DNA of 64,000 bases from assembly GCF_007750395.1 (NCBI RefSeq), contig NZ_CP036281.1:1699001-1763000 (forward strand), read 5' to 3'. A program made the translations under genes and the position numbers. Under the pieces are notes generated by a model that saw only the letters and a list, made by a program, of their open reading frames with translations, did no database searches and was not told where the DNA came from. Origin of the DNA: Polystyrenella longa. Lineage in GTDB: Bacteria; Planctomycetota; Planctomycetia; Planctomycetales; Planctomycetaceae. Positions 1 to 8,789 of the stretch are shown in pieces (position 1 is the first letter of the stretch; the number at the start of each line of letters is the position of its first letter).

Positions 1-309
1 GGGGAAGCATTCCCCAATCTGAATACCGGGAACCGAGGTGCTGATCGGGCTGAATTCACCACGAACCTCTTTCGGTGCTTCTGTTTTGATTTCCCACATA
101 TCCTGGTGTGGGGCTCCCCCTGCCAGGAAAATGTTGATGATCGCCTTATGCGAATTGGGACGTGGATTGCCAGAGAGTGCTTCGGCCTGCAGAATCTGCG
201 GCAATGAAAGCGCAGCCATGCTTCCAAAGGTGAAGCCACCTACTTGCAGAAATGAGCGACGGGAAATCCCATCACACATACGGTTAGAACGTCCTAAAAA
301 AGTGAGCAT
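1..309 (-). CDS. DUF1501 family Tat-exported protein (C-terminus beyond window)
   Basis: This is the N-terminal 103 residues of a protein that runs off the left edge. It begins MLTFLGRSNR and carries a twin-arginine signal (SRRSFLQVGG) followed by a hydrophobic stretch, so export by the Tat system is expected. The mature start contains IINIFLAGGAPHQDMWE, the metal-binding opening typical of DUF1501 proteins (alkaline-phosphatase/sulfatase-like fold), which are abundant in planctomycetes and of unknown substrate. DUF1501 genes usually sit next to DUF1549/DUF1553 genes; the partner here would lie outside the window. A complete paralogue lies at about 12.0-13.5 kb. The family call is good; the function is unknown. 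Confidence 0.85.
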   Translation of the reverse strand, partial: MLTFLGRSNRMCDGISRRSFLQVGGFTFGSMAALSLPQILQAEALSGNPRPNSHKAIINIFLAGGAPHQDMWEIKTEAPKEVRGEFSPISTSVPGIQIGECFP

Positions 310-727
310 TGAATTGCTCCCCGGAGGTAGGAATGAAATCGGTAGGAAAGCGAGGCAGGCAGGGTTTGGAAGGAAGCTCCTTCCTGGGTGAGTCGAATGC
401 TTAACAGTCGATAATTCAGAATGGAACTCAATCTAAACTCTGATCGAGTTGTCGAGTACTTAAGAGTATCGACTGCTCATGGCTGACTTATCGAACACAT
501 TTAAGCGTTCACTTATATATGCAGAGTACCTGAGACACCTTGAAACGTCAAGATAAACCCGGTCACTGGGTGAAAATGAATACGTAAGCTAACTGGTTCG
601 GATTATAGGGGTTAACACGACAGTTAGACGCTTGAAATAGCGGAAAAAGCCTACTTTTCAAGAGCGAAATAAGGCCAAAATGTAAAGGGAACCCTGTTTC
701 ACTCTCGCGAACCGACCCCGGCGAAAT
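310..727. other. Intergenic region, nothing recognised
   Basis: About 420 bases lie between the start of the DUF1501 gene and the stop of the methyltransferase gene, both on the minus strand. No plausible coding frame, tRNA or strong hairpin was seen. It probably holds the promoter of the DUF1501 gene. Confidence 0.5.
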
Positions 728-1339
728 TTAATCGGCTCGTTCACCTTTACGTTTCAGCAGTGCCGACCAGCCGAGCGGGCCTTGGCGCTCTCCTTCATCC
801 TCGAAGTGGAATTCACGTAATTGAACGAACTCGAACAGATCGCCCAGTTCCGCTTTCAGTTCTTCCTCGCTCACTTTGGGGATATGTTCGTCATCCGATT
901 CGTGGCTGTTCCCACTCAAGGTCAGCCAAAGTGAACCGGGCCGGGTGCATTTCTTTAGCGTGTTCAGAAAACCGGATAGTTTCTCTTTTCGGACACAGTG
1001 ATAGCATCCACGATCAAACACAAAATCGAATGGACTAACAACCATCTGGAGATCCGTAATGTCACTCAACACGAAGCGAATATCGACATTCGCTTCGTTG
1101 GCTTTCATTGCGGCGGTATCGATTGCCCGTTCCGAAATATCGACCGCCGTCACGGCAAATCCCTGTTCTGCGAGATAGATCGCATTCGTGCCCGTACCGC
1201 AGCCGAGTTCGAGTGCGCGGCCCGGTTCAATCGAGTGGTCTTTCAAGACCCGTATTAATTCTTTGGAGACTAAGCGGGAATCCCACGGGGTATCGTTGTT
1301 TTGATACCGTTCGTTCCAGCGAATCGCAAACTCAGACAT
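728..1339 (-). CDS. class I SAM-dependent methyltransferase (TehB/TPMT-like)
   Basis: A 203-residue soluble protein with a Rossmann-type methyltransferase fold. Residues near 41-55 give motif I (ALELGCGTGTNAIYLAEQG), followed by AVDISERAID (acidic residue that binds the ribose of SAM), and FDFVFDRGCYHCV as the motif IV region. The N-terminal WNERYQNNDTPWD is common in small methyltransferases of the thiopurine or tellurite-resistance (TehB) type. The substrate cannot be read from the sequence. It stands alone, with about 100 bases between it and the divergently unrelated DUF1445 gene on the same strand. The methyltransferase call is firm; the subfamily is tentative. Confidence 0.85.
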   Translation of the reverse strand: MSEFAIRWNERYQNNDTPWDSRLVSKELIRVLKDHSIEPGRALELGCGTGTNAIYLAEQGFAVTAVDISERAIDTAAMKANEANVDIRFVLSDITDLQMVVSPFDFVFDRGCYHCVRKEKLSGFLNTLKKCTRPGSLWLTLSGNSHESDDEHIPKVSEEELKAELGDLFEFVQLREFHFEDEGERQGPLGWSALLKRKGERAD

Positions 1340-1437
1340 GGAAATGGCCTTTTTGTAGAGATCGTTTATCCCTGATAGTAATGTTGGAATTGCATCATAA
1401 CTGAATGTCAGTCTCGGGTACTGCCACTGGAGATGAC

Positions 1438-2229
1438 TTACACCATTTCGTAGTCTTCGTCACGATGATCAGTAAGGAACATGCATCCGGGAGCGTGGGT
1501 AATGACGAACGGAAGTTTTGCTTCGGCGATCACCGCTTGCGGCGTGACCCCACAGGCCCAGAAGACGGGTGATTCATTTTCTTCGATGGTAACGGCTTCG
1601 CCATAATCTGGTTTTGCCAAGTTCCGAATGCCGATTCGTTCTGGTTCTCCATGATGAACCGGGCCACCGTGCATCTCTGGAAAACGGGAGGTGATTTCTG
1701 TCGCTTTGGAAATCTCTCCCAGAGTAAGAGGCCGCATGGAAACAACCATATGCCCTTGGAACGGACCGACCGAATCGCATTCGATGTTGGTACGGTACAT
1801 GGCCACGTTTTTTTTCTCTTCGACATGGCGAAGCGGGACACCTTCCCGTTTGAGCGCATTTTCAAAAGTGAAGGAACAACCAATCAGAAAGGCAACCAAG
1901 TCGTCTCGCCAGTATTCTTCCAGACTGGTCGGTTCTGCGGTCAACTTTCCCTGTTCCCAGATACGGTAGCGGGGCAGGTCGTAACGTAAATCGGAACCTA
2001 CCGCCAATGTGGACGGGGAATAACTTCCTGGTTCAGTGACATGCAGTAAGGGGCAGGCTTTGGAGTTCTTGTGACAGAACTGTTCAAAGTCGTCGGCGTA
2101 TTCCTGAGGCAGCATCACCAGATTCGCTTGCACATACCCGGGGGCCATACCTGCAGTGTGACTGTCGAGTTCACCTCGTCGACAAGCCTCGCGAACTTCC
2201 TGGCCTGTTTTAAAGAGTGTGCTTTTCAT
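1438..2229 (-). CDS. putative hydro-lyase, DUF1445 (UPF0317) family
   Basis: A 263-residue protein that matches the DUF1445 family across its full usual length. Typical features are the opening with EVREACRRGE and GMAPGYVQANL, the central VAFLIGCSFTFENAL, and the terminal FVITHAPGCMFLTDHRDEDY. The family is annotated as putative hydro-lyase, and its eukaryotic relative is the D-glutamate cyclase domain of DGLUCY, so an activity on D-amino-acid-derived substrates is possible but not shown here. It has no signal peptide. The start is ATG at 2229. Neighbouring genes give no pathway context. Confidence 0.85.
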   Translation of the reverse strand: MKSTLFKTGQEVREACRRGELDSHTAGMAPGYVQANLVMLPQEYADDFEQFCHKNSKACPLLHVTEPGSYSPSTLAVGSDLRYDLPRYRIWEQGKLTAEPTSLEEYWRDDLVAFLIGCSFTFENALKREGVPLRHVEEKKNVAMYRTNIECDSVGPFQGHMVVSMRPLTLGEISKATEITSRFPEMHGGPVHHGEPERIGIRNLAKPDYGEAVTIEENESPVFWACGVTPQAVIAEAKLPFVITHAPGCMFLTDHRDEDYEMV

Positions 2230-2776
2230 CGTGAATCTGCTCCGATCTGATGCGTGTGCACCTCTTAATTGAAATGAGATTAACTGAAATGTGATGAGGT
2301 GAAGTCTGACATTGGGATAGTCAACAGCAGACCTCTTCTTCTTGATGACAGCTTCTGGTCCTATCTGATACCATTATCACCAATGACCTGCCAAAAAACC
2401 AATAAGAATCTGCCCAATCTGTTCCCGGTTTCGATAGAGGTCACGATTGAAGAGAATCAGTATTGAAATCGCAACTCTGATTGCCGTACGAAAGATCATG
2501 AGCGACGTCAAAACTAGGGCTGTCGACGACCAATAACCTTGTTTCTATGCCAGGAGTTCGAGGAAAAATACCGACTGCACTGGTCCTCTTCGCAAATTCT
2601 CCTATAAAGACTCGTCGAACACCGGGTGTGACCCCTACCTGGACACTCTGACTTGGACGATTCGTCTCGGTTCCCGCAAATCAGGGGAGACTAATGCATT
2701 TCCACAGCTTGTCATTTCACTCTGAATTTCTTTACTCTGATTTTTTCACAAAATCTATTCTGAACCTATTCCTGAC
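2230..2776. other. Intergenic region between divergent genes
   Basis: About 550 bases separate the divergent DUF1445 and CarH-like genes. It must hold both promoters. No RNA gene, riboswitch or terminator was recognised by eye. Confidence 0.5.
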
Positions 2777-3700
2777 ATGAATCTTTACTTCTCAACTAAA
2801 GAAGTTGCCACTGCTTTAGGAGTGAGCCAATCCTCCATAAAGCGATGGTGTGATGCGGGTGATCTGGAAATGGTTCAGACTTCAGGCGGACACCGGCGTG
2901 TTTCGATGACGTCGCTAATCCAATTTCTGCGCCAAAGCCAACGTCTACTGGTAGAACCAAAACGGCTAGGCTTGCCTGTCGTGGAACCCTCGATGGATAT
3001 TAACTATGAGCGAGAACGGGAGCAATTCAAACAAGCGTTAATCCAATCCGATGAAGACGCCGCTCGGGCAGTTGTTCTGAGGCTCTATCTGCGGATGGAA
3101 CGGATCAGCGTCATTGGAGACGAACTTATCGCCCCAGTTTTCACAGAGATCGGAAACCTGTGGGATTGCGGCGACATCCAGATTTACGAAGAACGCCGCT
3201 GCTGCGAAATCTGTTCGCGTATCCTGCGCGAGATCCGATCCTATCAACCCATTTTAGATGAGAATGTTCCGCGAGCCATCGGTGCGACTCCTCCTGGAGA
3301 TGTCTATTCTCTTCCCGTCGGTCTTGTTGAACTAGTCCTGAGAGAGCAGGGGTGGCAGGCTCTTTCTTACGGGTGCGAGATTCCACTACGCTCTATGGAA
3401 AGAGTAATCAACGAACAAAAACCCCGATTGGCGTGGTTGAGTGTTTCATTCATTCAAAATCGAGAGACTTTCCTGAACGAGTATGCATCGCTGGCTGCAA
3501 CGGCTCTGAATGCGGGGACAATCATTGTCGTTGGTGGGCAGGGACTCTCGCCCGAAATGCGTAGGAAAATGGACTATTATATGTATGGTGATACTCTCCG
3601 ACATTTTGAACTGTTCGCGTCACTTTGCTATCAATCCACCAAAGCAACCTCAGAAGCATCACGACAGGAAATGGAAGCCGTGATTCAATCCTTTCTTTGA
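2777..3700 (+). CDS. MerR-type HTH regulator with degenerate cobalamin-binding (CarH-like) domains
   Basis: A 307-residue probable transcriptional regulator. Residues 4-52 form a MerR/excisionase-type winged helix (FSTKEVATALGVSQSSIKRW, then SGGHRRVS). The rest looks like the four-helix and Rossmann cobalamin-binding region of CarH/CarA photoreceptors. The CarH motif W-x9-E-H is present here as W129-x9-E139-R140, so the His is Arg. The E/D-x-H segment before the Rossmann domain reads GDVYSLPVG, with Tyr177 where CarH has its axial-ligand His. I infer that it no longer binds B12 in the CarH manner. It is followed 115 bases downstream by a diverged paralogue in the same orientation. The target genes are unknown. 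The lipid operon at 6.6-12 kb is one candidate only by proximity. Confidence 0.75.
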   Translation: MNLYFSTKEVATALGVSQSSIKRWCDAGDLEMVQTSGGHRRVSMTSLIQFLRQSQRLLVEPKRLGLPVVEPSMDINYEREREQFKQALIQSDEDAARAVVLRLYLRMERISVIGDELIAPVFTEIGNLWDCGDIQIYEERRCCEICSRILREIRSYQPILDENVPRAIGATPPGDVYSLPVGLVELVLREQGWQALSYGCEIPLRSMERVINEQKPRLAWLSVSFIQNRETFLNEYASLAATALNAGTIIVVGGQGLSPEMRRKMDYYMYGDTLRHFELFASLCYQSTKATSEASRQEMEAVIQSFL

Positions 3701-3815
3701 TCTCGCTATTTTTAACGGCGAAAGGAAAGATGATTGATCGATACGGTATTGTCTTACAACTGCCAACCGAGATTCTTAAGGTCCACTGGAGACGATTTAG
3801 AAACCTGGAAACGAT

Positions 3816-4745
3816 ATGTCCAAAACGAACGGAACATCTAAAGACTCAGAGGAACCCAAAAGTGCTGGACAGCTTAGTCAGTTGACACCCAAACAGGTGG
3901 CCCGTGCAATGGGGGTCAGTGAATCGTCAGTGAAACGCTGGTGCGACGCGGGAGAGATTGTAAGCACGCTTACCGCAGGTGGTCACCGGCGACTGTCGCA
4001 CGAAAGTGTTCAGCAATTCCTCAGAAACAACAATCATCTCGACGTCGATCCGGATATCTTTTCGTTAAACTTCAGCTTCGGGAAAAGTGATCGGGCGTTG
4101 CATCGTGGTAAAGAGAATTTCGCCGAGGCGCTTCTGGATGGATCAGAAGCTCGGTTAAGACAAATCGTAACCGATTATCTGCAAGCAGGGCACAAGCCGG
4201 CACTTATCTTTGATCAAATTCTGTTCGCTGCCCGAGCGGAAGTACGCAAGATGATTGAAGATAAACAGGTCGATCCGTATGTGGATCGTCTCGGGACGGA
4301 AATCTGTTTACGTTTGATGTTCGAAATCCGCAGTAATTTTTTGCCTCCAGATTCAAATTCCCCTAGTGCTTTGACTGTCGGTCTGGATGGTTCGCCCGAT
4401 TCCCTGCGGGTCGAAGCGGCGGAAGTCCTGTTGTATCACGAAGGGTGGAACGCACGTGCCATCGGTTGCCTGATACCCTTTGCACAATTGAAACTGTTGC
4501 TCCAACAACATGAACCAGGATTGGTCTATATTGATGTCGAACAGATTCGTGATTCGTCTTCGTTCTTCCACGAACTAAGTCAGGTGCAACAAGTGGCCCA
4601 ACAGGTTGGAACAGCTCTGTTTATAGGGGGGACTGCCAACTTTGATGGGGAGCAAGTGAAACAGCTATCGCTCAGCCTGGTCGACTGTTATGACGAATTA
4701 GTTACGCAGACCCGCATGGAGCTGAACCGTCTGAAATCGGTGTGA
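3816..4745 (+). CDS. MerR-type HTH regulator, diverged CarH-like paralogue without cobalamin motifs
   Basis: A 309-residue paralogue of the upstream gene. After a 20-residue polar leader comes the same winged helix (LTPKQVARAMGVSESSVKRWCDAGEI, then GGHRRLS). The C-terminal part keeps the length and the hydrophobic pattern of the CarH-like helical plus Rossmann domains (for example LRVEAAEVLLYHEGWNARAIGC), but neither a W-x9-E-H motif nor an E/D-x-H motif is visible. Tandem arrangement with the preceding gene suggests duplication followed by loss of cofactor binding, and possibly a heteromeric pair. The start is ATG at 3816; a short in-frame leader makes the exact start less certain. Confidence 0.7.
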   Translation: MSKTNGTSKDSEEPKSAGQLSQLTPKQVARAMGVSESSVKRWCDAGEIVSTLTAGGHRRLSHESVQQFLRNNNHLDVDPDIFSLNFSFGKSDRALHRGKENFAEALLDGSEARLRQIVTDYLQAGHKPALIFDQILFAARAEVRKMIEDKQVDPYVDRLGTEICLRLMFEIRSNFLPPDSNSPSALTVGLDGSPDSLRVEAAEVLLYHEGWNARAIGCLIPFAQLKLLLQQHEPGLVYIDVEQIRDSSSFFHELSQVQQVAQQVGTALFIGGTANFDGEQVKQLSLSLVDCYDELVTQTRMELNRLKSV

Positions 4746-4804
4746 TTCTGCACTCGATCGTTTACCAGTCTGCGGAGTAGACAGGAAGTCACTTTGGCTT
4801 CTTG

Positions 4805-5956
4805 CTAATCCAGCTTGCCCGTTTTGATCAAGGCTTCCTTCTTCTGGCGTGAGTAGCTTTTGATCGTCAGTTCTCTCTGAAGGGCGAGCCCTTTCGTCTT
4901 CTGCGGCTCCCGATAAACCATCGCGACAGGCAAGCGGCTACGCGTATAACGAGATGCCTTGCCACTTTGGTGTTGCGCCAACCGCCGCGACGAGTCGTTT
5001 GTGATCCCGGTGTACAGGCTGTCGTCGGCACAGCGGAGCAGATAAACGTACCACTGTTCCTTCAACTGTTTCTGAAGACGAAGCACCGCGAGTTCCTTCG
5101 CTTTTGCTTCGACTTCAACGGTGATTTCCAATGGTCGCCAGCAGTCCGGGAAATCGAGTAGATCGATAAAGTCATGATGCCGTCGCGGATTTTTACCCTC
5201 CCAACCTTCAATCGGGCTGGAGAGATGAAACAGCGGTTCCCGGTTCCAGGTTTTGATAGCTGCCGTCGTTGCCTCTTCAACTGAAAAATCATCCTGGTTA
5301 CAGCGGTGATGATGAGCATCGTAGACGAGTGGTATCCCCTCCTGGCGGCACAGAGGGAGTAGATCTTCCGGTGTGTAGGTCACATCATCGTTCTCGACCG
5401 TCAAACGGCTGCGAACGCGTGCGGAGAGTCTGTCCAGGTTTTTGGCGAAGGAGTCGAGTGCCTTTGTTTTGTCTCCATAGGCTCCGCCACCATGAATGTT
5501 AACCACATCTGCCCCAATCCATTCGGCGACTTCAGACTGGTATTCCAACTCCAGTATGGATCGTTCGACAACCTCTTCTCGAGGCGAATTCATGACGACG
5601 AACTGATCCGGATGAAAGCAAACGCGCAGGCTCTGTTCTCTAGCGTACTCGCCGCAGGCTTGAAACAGATCGAGGAGCTCCTCTCCGCCTGGCAGATCTT
5701 CCAACTCATAGCCGACATCAACATGGGTTTTGACAGGAAGAATCTGACTGTTCACCCGAAAGCAACCAATACCGTACTTCACGCAATATTGGAATGCATC
5801 TTGGAGTGCGACGGCGTTCGTTCGACATAAATCGGCAAGTTTCTGATATCGCTCTTTTTTAGTGAGCTTCTTGCAGTAGGTGACGGTGGTATTACGGAAC
5901 TTAATCGGTTCGTCGCGGAAGATGCAGCATAGTCCCAACCGGATCGAATCAGTCAT
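4805..5956 (-). CDS. uvsE: UV DNA damage endonuclease UvsE fused to a C-terminal GIY-YIG nuclease domain
   Basis: A 383-residue protein. Residues 1 to about 295 are a full UvsE/UVDE TIM-barrel endonuclease, which nicks 5' of UV photoproducts. It opens with IRLGLCCIF and shows the metal-site motifs FHPDQFVVMNSP, VNIHGGGAYGDK, ENDD and YDAHHHRCN. From about residue 300 the protein continues without a break into a compact GIY-YIG domain of the UPF0213/YhbQ type (WYVYLLRCADDSLYTGIT, with the Y-V-Y, Y-T-G and R-R-L-A-Q-H pattern). UvsE alone is about 300 residues, so the extension is a genuine fusion. It suggests that two nuclease activities are coupled in alternative excision repair. The start is ATG at 5956. 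The domain calls are secure; the combined function is inferred. Confidence 0.9.
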   Translation of the reverse strand: MTDSIRLGLCCIFRDEPIKFRNTTVTYCKKLTKKERYQKLADLCRTNAVALQDAFQYCVKYGIGCFRVNSQILPVKTHVDVGYELEDLPGGEELLDLFQACGEYAREQSLRVCFHPDQFVVMNSPREEVVERSILELEYQSEVAEWIGADVVNIHGGGAYGDKTKALDSFAKNLDRLSARVRSRLTVENDDVTYTPEDLLPLCRQEGIPLVYDAHHHRCNQDDFSVEEATTAAIKTWNREPLFHLSSPIEGWEGKNPRRHHDFIDLLDFPDCWRPLEITVEVEAKAKELAVLRLQKQLKEQWYVYLLRCADDSLYTGITNDSSRRLAQHQSGKASRYTRSRLPVAMVYREPQKTKGLALQRELTIKSYSRQKKEALIKTGKLD

Positions 5957-6008
5957 AACAGGTCGTCAGTTCCGTTGGTCGTTGTCGTGTAGTAGTGATC
6001 GTGCAGCA

Positions 6009-6395
6009 TTACCAGTTCATCAAGGTAATGGAGAGTTGGAGATAAGTAGCAATCGAGACCCAGATGAAATATGGGATCTGCACTATGGCGATCCAGCGGT
6101 AATGCTTCCAGATCACGATCATGATCCACAGAATCGTAGTCCAAACGATCAAAATATCACAGGCGGCCAGTTTGAGATTCTGTAATCCAAACATGATTGG
6201 TGTGAAAGCGACGTTCGCGATCAAGTTAATCACAAAAGGAATGGTCGTTTTCCAGGCAAGACTTTTTCGGAATACCTGCACAAACACAAATCCAAAACTG
6301 ACCAAAATGATCGGATACAAAATCTGCCAGATCAAGCTGATTGTCGATCCACTGGGGGTCCATTCCGGTTTCGCTAAGTTTTCATACCAGTCCAT
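6009..6395 (-). CDS. tspO: TspO/MBR family membrane protein
   Basis: A 128-residue integral membrane protein with five predicted hydrophobic segments, the usual size and topology for TspO. Tryptophan- and proline-rich motifs fit the family (KPEWTPSG near residue 10, then IWQILYPI, and a final FIWVSIATYLQ). Family members bind porphyrins and other hydrophobic ligands and often act in light or stress responses. It lies 50 bases upstream of the UvsE fusion gene on the same strand, so co-transcription with that UV-repair gene is possible. The start is ATG at 6395. Confidence 0.85.
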   Translation of the reverse strand: MDWYENLAKPEWTPSGSTISLIWQILYPIILVSFGFVFVQVFRKSLAWKTTIPFVINLIANVAFTPIMFGLQNLKLAACDILIVWTTILWIMIVIWKHYRWIAIVQIPYFIWVSIATYLQLSITLMNW

Positions 6396-6604
6396 AATTA
6401 CCTGCTTTAATGCTGACGAAGCGATTGATTAATTGCACAAAGGTGTGGTCTGCCCCGTATTAAAGGAACGTCGTCATTACTTTCCAACCTCCCGGTTCAA
6501 ATTTCTAATTTTTGATAAAAAGAAGTGGTTGATGGAGTTCGGATGTCTACAACTAAACAGAGTGACTACCGACGTTTACAACCATTTAACCCGGGACAGA
6601 ACAA

Positions 6605-7921
6605 ATGAAGATTGCCATTATCGGTTCCGGAATATCGGGTTTAGTCGCTGCCTATCAATTGCACTCGGAACATGACGTTACCGTCTATGAAGCGAATAGC
6701 TACATCGGGGGGCACACCAACACCCGAACCGTCCAGCACCAGGGACACGATTTCCATATCGATACGGGATTCATCGTCTTTAACGACCGAACTTATCCCA
6801 ATTTCATCAAACTCCTGGATGAACTCGGCGTCCATTCCCAACCTACCTCGATGAGCTTCAGCGTGCGCAATCAGAAGAATGGGCTGGAATATAACGGAAC
6901 CTCGTTGAATGGTTTCTTCGCTCAACGAAGAAATCTATTTCGCCCTCAGTTCTACCGCTTTCTCCGAGAGATCGTCCGTTTCAACAGGGAAGGTACGGAA
7001 CTAGCCATCACGGATGAGGAAAGCGATCTAACCGTCGCCCAATTTCTGAAAGAGGGAGGCTACTCTCGCTTCTTCGCCGAACATTACCTGCTTCCCATGG
7101 GAGCCGCGATTTGGTCTTGCCCCCCGGAAACATTCGCCAATTTCCCGATGCAATTCATCGCTCAGTTTTATCATCATCATGGCTTGCTCTCTTTGAAAGA
7201 CCGACCGACGTGGCGTGTTATCGAAGGAGGCTCTCAAGAATACGTCAAACGTCTGACGGCCCCCTTTCAAGATCGCATTGAACTGAACACTCCCGTGCAG
7301 AAAGTAGAGCGGCAAGCTGATTGTGTCCGGCTTCACTTTGCCAACGGGCAACCGCAAGAATTCGATGAAGTCATCTTCGCCTGCCATAGTGATCAGGCCC
7401 TTGGGTTATTGCCCGACGCTGACATGGTCGAACGCGAATTACTTCATCAGTTTCCCTATAGCCGTAACACCGCCATCTTACACACGGATATCTCCGTGCT
7501 TCCACGATCACGACGAGCATGGGCGAACTGGAACTATCATGTGCGGGAAGATCAGACCAGACAGGCGACGGTGACCTACAACATGAATATGCTTCAGCAC
7601 CTGGATACAACAAAGCTTCCGGATGAAGCAGTCTTCTGTGTGACTCTGAATGAATCGGAACTGATCGATCCTGATAAGGTCTTATACCGTGCCGCCTACA
7701 GTCATCCGATCTACACCACCGGAAGGTTAGCCGCTCAGCGTCGCCATTATGAAGTCATCCGTCGCAACAGAACATCCTTCTGCGGAGCCTACTGGGGCAA
7801 TGGTTTTCACGAAGATGGAGTAAAGAGTGCGATGGCTGTTGTGGAACAATTTCAAGATCCAGATCCCAAATCAGATCGCGGTTCCATTCCCGCAGCACTT
7901 TCGTACGGGAGCCGGATATGA
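6605..7921 (+). CDS. FAD-dependent amine-oxidase-like oxidoreductase, first gene of a lipid-modification operon
   Basis: A 438-residue flavoprotein. The N-terminus has the dinucleotide-binding motif IIGSGISGLVAAYQL with the downstream acidic residue (VYEANSYIGGHTNT), typical of the flavin amine-oxidase/phytoene-desaturase-like family. It is soluble with no signal peptide. Its stop overlaps the start of the DUF1365 gene by four bases (ATGA), so the two are translationally coupled. In many proteobacteria the same set (FAD protein, DUF1365, Cfa-like enzyme, DUF1295) forms a stress-induced operon for modified membrane fatty acids. By that analogy this protein oxidises or desaturates a methylated acyl chain. 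The exact reaction is inferred. Confidence 0.85.
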   Translation: MKIAIIGSGISGLVAAYQLHSEHDVTVYEANSYIGGHTNTRTVQHQGHDFHIDTGFIVFNDRTYPNFIKLLDELGVHSQPTSMSFSVRNQKNGLEYNGTSLNGFFAQRRNLFRPQFYRFLREIVRFNREGTELAITDEESDLTVAQFLKEGGYSRFFAEHYLLPMGAAIWSCPPETFANFPMQFIAQFYHHHGLLSLKDRPTWRVIEGGSQEYVKRLTAPFQDRIELNTPVQKVERQADCVRLHFANGQPQEFDEVIFACHSDQALGLLPDADMVERELLHQFPYSRNTAILHTDISVLPRSRRAWANWNYHVREDQTRQATVTYNMNMLQHLDTTKLPDEAVFCVTLNESELIDPDKVLYRAAYSHPIYTTGRLAAQRRHYEVIRRNRTSFCGAYWGNGFHEDGVKSAMAVVEQFQDPDPKSDRGSIPAALSYGSRI

Positions 7922-8679
7922 AAAACAGCTCCCTCTACGAAGGAGAGGTTTACCATCATCGCCTTCATCCAGTACGGCATCAGTTTCGATACCGGCTCTA
8001 TCTTCTCTACCTCGATCTGAGCGAACTCGATCAGGTGTTTGCGAACCGCTGGTTCTGGTCGGCTCGACGCGCTGCTCCGTTTCGATTTGATCGGAACGAC
8101 TACCTGGAACCTCACAATCTTCCCCTTAATAAAGCGGTCAAACAACATGTCGCCGCAGAAACGGGAATTGAACTGACAGGTCCGATCCGATTGTTAACCC
8201 AAGTCCGTCATTTTGGTTTCGCCATGAATCCAGTGAGCTTTTATTACTGCTTCGACGAGGCTGATGAACAACTCGAAGTTGTCCTGGCTGAAGTAACCAA
8301 CACCCCCTGGGGCGAAAAGCATGTTTACGTTCTTCTACGTGATCCTGATAGCCCCTCCAGTTGGACTCGCCCTCAACTCAAGCAGTTTCACGTCTCTCCC
8401 TTCATGGGCATGGAACAGCAATACCAATGGTGTATCCAGCTGCCGACAAATGAATTGAAACTGAGTATTGAAAACTACGAAGAGGGGACACACCTCTTCT
8501 CGGCAGGCATGAAGTTGCAGCGTCTCCCGATCACAGGTTGGAATTTATCAAAGATGCTTCTGCGATATCCCTTCCTGTCGGGCAAAGTCATTGCCGGGAT
8601 TTACTGGCAGGCCCTGCGACTGTGGTGGAAAATGGTCCCGTTTCATCCCCACCCTCAGCGAACTCATCAGCCAGATTGA
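7918..8679 (+). CDS. DUF1365 family protein
   Basis: A 253-residue protein that matches DUF1365 in full: LYEGEVYHHRLHPVRHQFRY at the start, then FGFAMNPVSFYYCF, VLAEVTNTPWGEKHVYVL and FHVSPFMGMEQQYQW. It overlaps the preceding FAD gene by four bases. DUF1365 proteins occur almost always with the FAD oxidoreductase and Cfa-type methyltransferases, and some are implicated in furan or cyclopropane fatty acid metabolism, but the chemistry of this family is not established. The family call is firm; the role rests on the operon. Confidence 0.9.
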   Translation: MKNSSLYEGEVYHHRLHPVRHQFRYRLYLLYLDLSELDQVFANRWFWSARRAAPFRFDRNDYLEPHNLPLNKAVKQHVAAETGIELTGPIRLLTQVRHFGFAMNPVSFYYCFDEADEQLEVVLAEVTNTPWGEKHVYVLLRDPDSPSSWTRPQLKQFHVSPFMGMEQQYQWCIQLPTNELKLSIENYEEGTHLFSAGMKLQRLPITGWNLSKMLLRYPFLSGKVIAGIYWQALRLWWKMVPFHPHPQRTHQPD

Positions 8680-8789
8680 AAAGTGCCATGAATGCCGATT
8701 AATGAAGGCGTTTATTTAAAACTAAGATTCAGCAGGATTCGTGAAAGGGCATCAAGGATCACTTCCGGAAAGAGTAGAAAGTCAGACTT

